Shown here in pieces: positions 57,331-63,154 of a stretch of DNA of 63,154 bases; the first letter of the stretch is position 1; every line of letters begins with the position of its first letter. Source of the stretch: Tetmemena sp. SeJ-2015 (lineage: Eukaryota; Ciliophora; Spirotrichea; Sporadotrichida; Oxytrichidae); NCBI GenBank assembly GCA_027382625.1, contig JAJKFJ010020867.1, positions 1 to 63,154 of the forward strand, read 5' to 3'. The position numbers and the translations under genes were made by a program. The notes beneath the pieces are model-generated. The model saw only the letters and a program-made list of their open reading frames with translations. It had not been told where the DNA came from and searched no databases.

Positions 57331-59382
57331 TCACCTTAAATTATAGTTTGACTAGTTTAATTAGAGTCTTCTTAAATTTTAATTGTAGATATCCTTGCTA
57401 GTCATCAGAGGGGCTTCTGGCAATTACTGCAGAATTATTGAGTTGCCTAGCTAGTCTCCCTACAGTCCTACTCCTCCGATCACGCAGATCACAGCTACCA
57501 TAGCTACAAATCCAATTGAAAGGGCCATTCGCTTGTTAGGACCTCCCATACTTCCTCCGAATCTTGAATTACTCTCGCTCACAGTAAACTAACAACAAAT
57601 AATCACCAACTCCAATTTAATATTTAAAATACTTATCGTCCTCAGTGCTGCTTACAAGCGAGTGGCTCTCCTCATTTCTTGCAAGTCCCAAAGCTGAGCC
57701 AGTAGATATATATTTGAAGGGCAGCTTCAACTCATCCAATAGAACGTGAGAGCAGTCCACACAGAAGTTTGAACAGCCCTGGTTAGTTTCATGTCTCAAT
57801 TTTTATATCCTATTATAAATGATGATGATGACTTATTACTTATTATGAAATATTTTCCAATATCATTTCTGAGGGTGAGTAGTTAGTCTCTGAGGTAGTC
57901 ATTTTCAAGTCGCTTTCTGTCTCTGCTGAGTTGAGCAGTGATTCTATTCCTCTGTATTTGCAGTTCCTTCTTGTTCAAATTTTTCCTCTTTAGCTCTTCT
58001 AACTCTTCCAGTTAGTCTATCACCTTCTAGTCCTGATTAACTACAATCTCTATCTCCCTCTCCAAGTCTGATTGAGTGAATTCAATTTTATAATGGAGAA
58101 TATCAAATAAAAAAAGCTCTCCCTCTCTTATGCATAAGTTGTAATTCGAATATAATTTGAGTGGATAATATGTTATAAAGTGAAATTGATATATTCCTCA
58201 AAGATTTGTTTGTTGTTTCTCTTTTCAAATTTTCGCTTTAGCTTTTTCTCTCTGAGTCTTTCTGCTTTCTAAGTGGGAGTTTAAATTTAATGCAATCTTA
58301 AAATAAAGAGTATGTCCACCTAACTAACTCAGCTCGTCTTGGGAATTTAAACAAATAGAATACATATCAATATATTATACCCAAATTTGAGGCTGAATCC
58401 TGATTTATGGTTGTGTTTTCACTCATTATTTCATACTTGGGATTTGTTTTATTAAAATCTTCGTTTTGAAGAGGCTCCTTTATATTTTTAGTTGTATCTA
58501 GGAAATCACAAAATAAGAATTTTATAGTTATGGAAATACATAAATAATCGTAGGTGAAAGCAGTCTATTGCACTCTTGAGTTAAATAAAATTGCAATTGA
58601 ATTATCTTTGCATAAATCTTATTTATATTTAACTAACCAAATTATTTATTTAGAGTTAGATTTAGGTGAGGAAGGATGGCTCAGTAGAAAGCCAGGCATG
58701 TGAGAATTATAAGAAACCTGAAAGTCCTCATTACAAGCAGGTGCTTGATCATAGCCCAAGCAAAAGTCTTACTTTTCCTAGTGGTAAAATTCCTTCTCAT
58801 AGTTTTAGTCAGAGTGAGTCATTTAGGACTACTCTGACTACTGTGGAAAGTGATTTTCAGGTTGTTGATTCCTAAACTATAAGTCCTAAAAATTTAAATC
58901 TCAATATAATTTCAAATTTATCTTTACTATGATGAGGCTAGTGAGAGTGTTCATTCTCCCCATTTTAAGGAAAATCAGTGAGTACTTGATCAGAAAACAA
59001 GTTGCTCTGTAAAATGAAATCATGATTGTCCTCGTACTCCTAAACACTGGCTGTAAATAAATTTCCCTTCTACGGATTGTGCTTATTTTGATGGAGGATG
59101 CATTTATGCTCCCGATAAAACTATTCCTCATCATTTAATAATTAAAAAACTTATATCGCATTTTTAATTTTTGAGAGAGTCTTGTTTGTGGATAAAATCT
59201 GGCTCATAAAGATGATAGTTTGACTGATAATCTTGAGAGGTGAAGTGTTGATTGAACTGGGCTTCTTCAAAGTTGAGCTCTTAGTCTTGGTTAAGAGATT
59301 CTTGAAGAGTCTGCACTGGTTAAAACAGATTGGAGTCGCTTAGCATGCGAGTTGAGCCAAAGGCATTAGTTTATTAACTCAT
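57331..59382 (-). CDS. Membrane-tethered bZIP transcription factor candidate, IES-interrupted
   Basis: Read from 59382: MSQQTNAFGSTRMLSDSNLF and a Gln/Asn-rich N-terminal segment (to about 59170). Then come segments at about 58520-58380 (NIKEPLQNEDFNKTNPKYE, SENTTINQDSASN) and 58275-58197 (KAERLREKKLKRKFEKRN), followed by 58083-57867 with the bZIP basic region and zipper (QRNRITAQLSRDRKRLENDY, LRDQLLTLRNE). A Cys-containing segment follows (GCSNFCVDCSHVLLDELK), and last a segment with one membrane span (MALSIGFVAMVAVICVIGGV) and a short tail. IESs with pointers GAAT and ATGA restore the frame around the bZIP. The layout resembles ATF6/CREB3-type factors released from the ER, so a stress-response role is inferred. 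Other inserts are not fully resolved. Confidence 0.7.
57793..57866 (-). other. IES in bZIP gene, pointer ATGA
   Basis: ATGA (minus) at 57789-57792 and 57863-57866. Removing 74 bp joins QLLTLRN to ETNQGCSNFCVDC in frame. The next insert (about 57588-57648) instead begins GTATTT and ends AG and restores SRFGGSMGGPNKRM as an intron would. Confidence 0.8.
58084..58196 (-). other. IES in bZIP gene, pointer GAAT
   Basis: GAAT (minus) at 58080-58083 and 58193-58196. Removing 113 bp joins NNKQIFEE to FTQSDLEREIEIV in frame. Confidence 0.8.
58640..59140 (+). other. Opposite-strand coding-like segment inside the bZIP gene
   Basis: Plus-strand frame KDGSVESQACENYKKPESPH, FPSGKIPSHSFSQSESFRTT, VESDFQVVDS, joined through a CTA direct repeat (removing about 58875-58930) to YDEASESVHSPHFKENQ, followed by TGA. 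Ser/Thr-rich, like an activation region. It lies between the N-terminal and later segments of the bZIP gene but in inverted orientation. It could be an inverted (scrambled) segment of that gene or a separate small gene. Confidence 0.45.
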
Positions 59383-59588
59383 ACTTATTAAAAAATTTAC
59401 AAGGAGGGGTACGTAAATTTATAAGGGGTGTTTGTTATTTCATATCTTAGATTAAGGCACCTCTAAATTATTAGAGGGAAAGAATATTCGCAGATTATTT
59501 AAACTTTTTCCTACTTTTCTACAAAAATAAGCTGGAGATGAGTAATAAAAGGAAGAAGGATCTTGTTAAATTAAAGTTATTAGGAAAT

Positions 59589-60286
59589 TCAATGCAAAAA
59601 TAATTCGCTGTTGAGAATCTGACTAACGTCATCATCATCTCTGAATTAGAGTGTATCTTAATCTGGAATTAATTGGGTTTTATTGCCAACTACTTCTTGA
59701 CTCTAATTCAGCAAAGTAACAATGGTAATATTTAGAGACCTTAAAAGATAGTCGGGAATTGGAGGCCAGTATAATGGTGGCCAGTATGATGGTGGCAAAT
59801 AAAATGGATCGAACTAGAGTATGATGGGTTTGAAGTAGGTGAATTCTGCTTTTGGAAAGAGAATACTCTTTAAGGCACTTATTGTAATAACTGGCTAGCA
59901 AGATTTTGATACTTTACCATAAAAGTCAAATTAATTTAAAAATATGAATGCCATATTATTTTACCACGTGTCAATAAAGTAAAGGTGGGATCTTCATAAA
60001 CCTACTAAATACGACAAATTATTTATAACAAAATTACCTTATTAAATTGTAAGAATTTTTTATTGCCTGAAGTTTAAGAAGCTTTTAATATCAAGGATTT
60101 TTAAGAATAATAAGCCAGCGAAGCCATATTCTTACTTTTTTGTGGTTGAAGTTAAGGATACTTCTAGAGTTGAATGATGTTCATTGATTTAGAAATTTTT
60201 TAGATGTCTTCCTCTGTGAACTCAGAACAAAATATATTTTGGCAAGCAGAGATTATAGTGAGAACAATCACTAAAGCCCAAATCAT
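59589..60286 (-). CDS. Small secreted protein gene with a 207-bp IES
   Basis: Starts MIWALVIVLTIISACQNIFC, a signal peptide. Then SEFTEEDIQKISK, and after a frame change STLEVSLTSTTKKQEYG. Across the IES (59922-60128) it continues KVSKSCQPVITISALKSILF, a Pro/Tyr/Trp-rich motif YLPPSYWPPLYWPPIPDYLL and an acidic end (DTLQFRDDDDVSQILNSELF, LH-TGA). No cysteine framework or known domain. The frame change near 60220 needs an intron or IES that I could not place, so the junction between the leader and the rest is uncertain. Confidence 0.6.
59922..60128 (-). other. IES, pointer TATGG
   Basis: TATGG (minus) at 59917-59921 and 60124-60128. Deletion of 207 bp joins TTKKQEYG to KVSKSCQPV in frame. The longest IES resolved with confidence in this window. 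Confidence 0.7.
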
Positions 60287-60470
60287 TGTCAGTTTTATCT
60301 TGTCAAATAATTATTTAGTTTATTCTCTTAAATTAGAAGTAATATCCAAAATAGATATTAATTAGAAGTTCAAATTTTAATCTTATCTTTTTGAGATGAA
60401 ATCTTTTGAATCTTAGACTGAATCTACAAGGATTTATTCTATTTAAAGGGATGTTCTTGTAAGAAATAAC

Positions 60471-61094
60471 GGGGGGGGGCCTTTCCTCGTCATCCACTTT
60501 TTTCCCATGAAAATATGAAAAATCATGATATAGCCCAAAATTAGCAAAAAACACAAATTTTTTAGTCCAAATTCAAATTTAAAGCCTCTTTTTATGCCAT
60601 ATTCTTTATTTTAAAAAAGTAGCATTAAATTTTTTTATAAAATAAGTCTCTAGATTTTATCTTTCAGGAGATTTTATTGAAACTAACTGTATTTTATATA
60701 AAATTTATAGAATGCATAAAAAATAGTTTTAATAAAAGTATTTAGATTTAATTAAAAGAATAGCTTTTTAATTGAGTGATTTAAGAATAAATAAGATTCT
60801 AAGAGTCTGATTTATTAATTGAGAGATCTCTGAGCTTCTGAAATTTTTTTACAAACTTATAAAATTCACATATTTTATTTATTTATATAACAATTATTTT
60901 GCAATTAAATTTTTTATCCAAAATAAATATTCTTTTAAAATCTTTTAAATACTAAAATAAATAATATGACATGGATAGAGGCTTTGAATTTGAATTTAAA
61001 CTAAAGGATATGTGTTTTTGGCTAATTTTAGGCTAGATCATGATTTTTCATAATTTCATGAAAAAAGTGGATGACGAGGAAAGGCCCCCCCCCC
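60471..61094. mobile_element. G-run-ended MITE, family A, copy 2, with 8-bp target duplication
   Basis: Inverted ends of about 110 bp: GGGGGGGGGCCTTTCCTCGT, CATCCACTTTTTTC, ATGAAAATATGAAAAATCAT and onward, matching the reverse complement of the right end almost base for base. GAAATAAC directly flanks both ends. The interior of about 400 bp is AT-rich without a gene. Same family as 50020-50821. Confidence 0.9.
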
Positions 61095-61349
61095 GAAATA
61101 ACTTAGATCTATCTCTGCTAGAATTTATAATTCTCTATAATATTGAAAGCTAATAGATATAATTAAAAAGGTATATGTGATAATTGATATACATTGAGAT
61201 TGAGAATTAATTTATAGAAAAATAAAAAACTAAAAAAGAATTAAATAAAGGTTAAATATTTCAATCAAAATTGTTGTGAAGTTTGTTTAATTGTGCGAGA
61301 TATCTAATAAGTTTGCACTCGTGTAGATTTTTTATGATAATTATTCTTT

Positions 61350-62252
61350 TGAGATAGAGGAGTGGATTAGAGTGATAGACCTCCTGGGAGAAGGCATGCA
61401 GGCCTCAGTCTACAAAGTTTAAATTATTGATATACAACAGCCGCATTTGACGCCTAGTTCAACTCTAAGGAAAGCAGTACTTTATCAGATCAAATTCAAA
61501 TCATTAAGAGAGCGTTAATAAACAAATTAAAGCTTATTGCTTTCTTGATAATGGAGTGATCACCTAAATAAGTGCTGAAGGAGAAAAGAAGGACGGGTTC
61601 AAGAACTCTGATAGTGTATCGGGATTATAATAGACTTCTTAGAAGGTGCTGATTTATTTTCCTTCATTCAAGAATTCAAAGATTAAGTGGACTTAAAATG
61701 CGCTATCAAAATTTTCCAGAAGATTGCTATCTTAGTTGATAATTTAAATTAGAGTTACAAAATGGCTCGCTTAGATTTGAAACTTGAAAATATTTGGATA
61801 AATTATAGACCAAAAGCTCTTCGAATTAAACCCAGTAAACTGAACAGAATGGAAAAGAAGAAGGGATTAAAAATTAACTTTGTGACTATGGGTTCAGCAG
61901 TTAAACAAGTTAATTTCAAACTCAAGCTAAAGGAACTGACAGCTACAAAGCATCAGAAATTTATGAAGTCGAAAACCTGAGATAAAAATCATATGATCCT
62001 GTTAAGGCTGATATCTTTGCTCTTGGAGTAATTCTGTTTATTCTGATTTTTAAATTAAACCTCCTTTTTGCAAAGCAACAAATCAAGACCCACTTTATAA
62101 ACAACATTAAAAGAAAATAAACAATTTCAAGTACTTTTTCACTCTACACCCTGTATCAGGGGTATACCCATCAAGTTATAGAAGCACTTATGCTTTTGTT
62201 AGACCCAAATCCTTTGCTTAACTAGAACGGTTCGAGATATTTTGGATCTTGA
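61350..62252 (+). pseudogene. Degenerate protein kinase
   Basis: Subdomains are recognisable in order: glycine loop DLLGEGMQASVYKV (about 61378), a YQIKF strand with the likely Lys, an alphaE region FQKIAILVDNLNQSYKMA, catalytic loop ARLDLKLENIWIN (HRD changed to ARLD, about 61765), NFVTMG in place of DFG, and DPVKADIFALGVILFILIF (subdomain IX, about 62000). It ends GSRYFGS-TGA. Frame changes near 61500 and 61970 and the altered catalytic residues indicate a pseudokinase or decayed gene. It is not closely similar to the TBE kinase. Confidence 0.65.
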
Positions 62253-62718
62253 ATAATTCAACGCAAATTTTTTTAAGATAAAATAAAAAATTATAACTCA
62301 TTTACTAACCTAATATAATTTATTAGGAGAAATTATGATATTCGAATTGAATGTTAAAAATTTTCCAGAAAGCGATTTAATTCAATCAATTAATTAATCA
62401 AAATATATATACCCGAATTAATCAATCAATTAAATCACTCTTAATACCTTTGTTATTTCAGTCCTTAAATTACATGCGATTTATTACCCTACTTATACAC
62501 ACTTAAATTATCGATTATTTAATCACATCATTACAATGCATTACTAATTACAAGTGCTTTAATTATCTACTATCAATTCACTATCTCATTTTAAACATGA
62601 TATTTTCGCTAAATGTTTTACATTCATTTCATGGTTGCATTTACGGACTTAAATTTGCACTCTCTCAAGTTGGGTGATAATTGTGATGCATATATTTATA
62701 TGATCATCACAACAGATT
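62253..62718. other. AT-rich spacer up to the right TBE
   Basis: No gene seen. Repeated AATTAATCAATCAATTAA words around 62375-62435 give local low complexity. Confidence 0.4.
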
Positions 62719-63154
62719 CAAAACCCCAAAACCTCATAATATGATAAGAAAGTGAAAATAAGTTGTGTATAATTAATTTCTTTATTAATACTTATAATCA
62801 TGCTAAATTTTAACCCTAAACAGGCAATCTAAAGTCTTCTAGGAAGGTGACCTTGACGTCTGTCTCATATTCTCTGAATTTTATACCTTTTAGTGCTTCC
62901 TCATCTCAGATAACTGCGTGTTAGGTTTCATAGGTTGCTTGATTATTACTTTGTTTACTAACTTTTTCAAAGGTTCTGATACCTTGTCTATCTTACAATG
63001 TCTTGTTGCGAATTATATTGCATCATCTTCACTTTCACACTAGTCGTATTCCTCTGGTTTCTATCGCATTTCAAGTATGATTGCAACTATAGACCAAATG
63101 TTTCCCACTGCACTGAACCGTTTTAGCCAAGTCTGTCTCTATGGGGGAAGTAGC
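62719..63154 (-). mobile_element. End of a second TBE, running off the window
   Basis: Begins CAAAACCCCAAAACCTC then ATAATATGATAAG, the TBE terminal repeat with two telomeric units, preceded by ATT. It is in opposite orientation to the TBE at 842-6138 and contains the 3' part of the zinc-finger/kinase gene. Confidence 0.9.
62798..63154 (-). pseudogene. C-terminal part of TBE zinc-finger/kinase gene, second copy
   Basis: Matches 5715-6065 at roughly 90 percent by eye, including words for CESEDDAIQFATRHCKI and FLEDFRLPVQ. Several one-base indels relative to the first copy shift the frame, and the TGA stop after RLPVQS is changed so that the frame runs a few codons further to TGA at 62798-62800. 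Truncated by the window edge. Confidence 0.75.

Overview
This window looks like germline (micronuclear) DNA of a spirotrich ciliate of the Oxytricha/Stylonychia type. Three things point there. (1) The genes read only when TAA and TAG are glutamine and TGA is the sole stop. (2) A cathepsin gene on the minus strand (18325-19607) is cut five times by 22-73 bp AT-rich inserts flanked by 4-5 bp direct repeats. Removing each insert plus one repeat restores a perfect papain-family protein, which is the IES/MDS/pointer arrangement of ciliate germline genes. (3) Two telomere-bearing elements (TBEs) with C4A4-like ends and a zinc-finger/kinase gene lie at the two ends of the window. Species is not determined.

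Layout. 1-841: non-genic DNA with a GC-rich palindromic repeat cluster. 842-6138: a decayed TBE with inverted repeats, transposase and zinc-finger/kinase genes. 6367-16147: a block without recognisable IESs holding a BED-finger/MT-A70 methyltransferase, a DD34E transposase, an unknown ORF and a 1095-aa SecA-like helicase, plus a short inverted-repeat element. I infer that it is germline-limited, possibly mobile, DNA. 16926-19607: a stand-alone I29 protease-inhibitor gene followed by the cathepsin gene, both IES-interrupted. 19850-35645: a very large secreted/membrane protein gene (Cys-rich, beta-helix repeats, several membrane segments, polar tail) with a tandem duplication of about 3.8 kb in which intact and decayed pieces alternate between the copies.

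36443-54480: four relatives of a glutamine-rich coiled-coil family (one intact at 36443-38464, the others altered), mixed with three copies of a second family (46675-47690, 51155-52165, 55130-56815), each copy broken by a different lesion. The third copy carries a GC-rich 552-bp SINE-like insertion with a 13-bp target duplication; the other two copies give the empty site. Two copies of a G-run-ended MITE family sit at 50020-50821 and 60471-61094, the latter with an 8-bp target duplication.

57331-59382 is an IES-interrupted bZIP gene with a transmembrane segment (candidate membrane-tethered transcription factor) that has an opposite-strand coding-like segment inside it. 59589-60286 is a small secreted-protein gene with a 207-bp IES, 61350-62252 a degenerate protein kinase, and 62719-63154 the end of a second TBE in opposite orientation. 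Gene borders in IES-rich regions are approximate, because only TGA stops translation and AT-rich IESs often read open.
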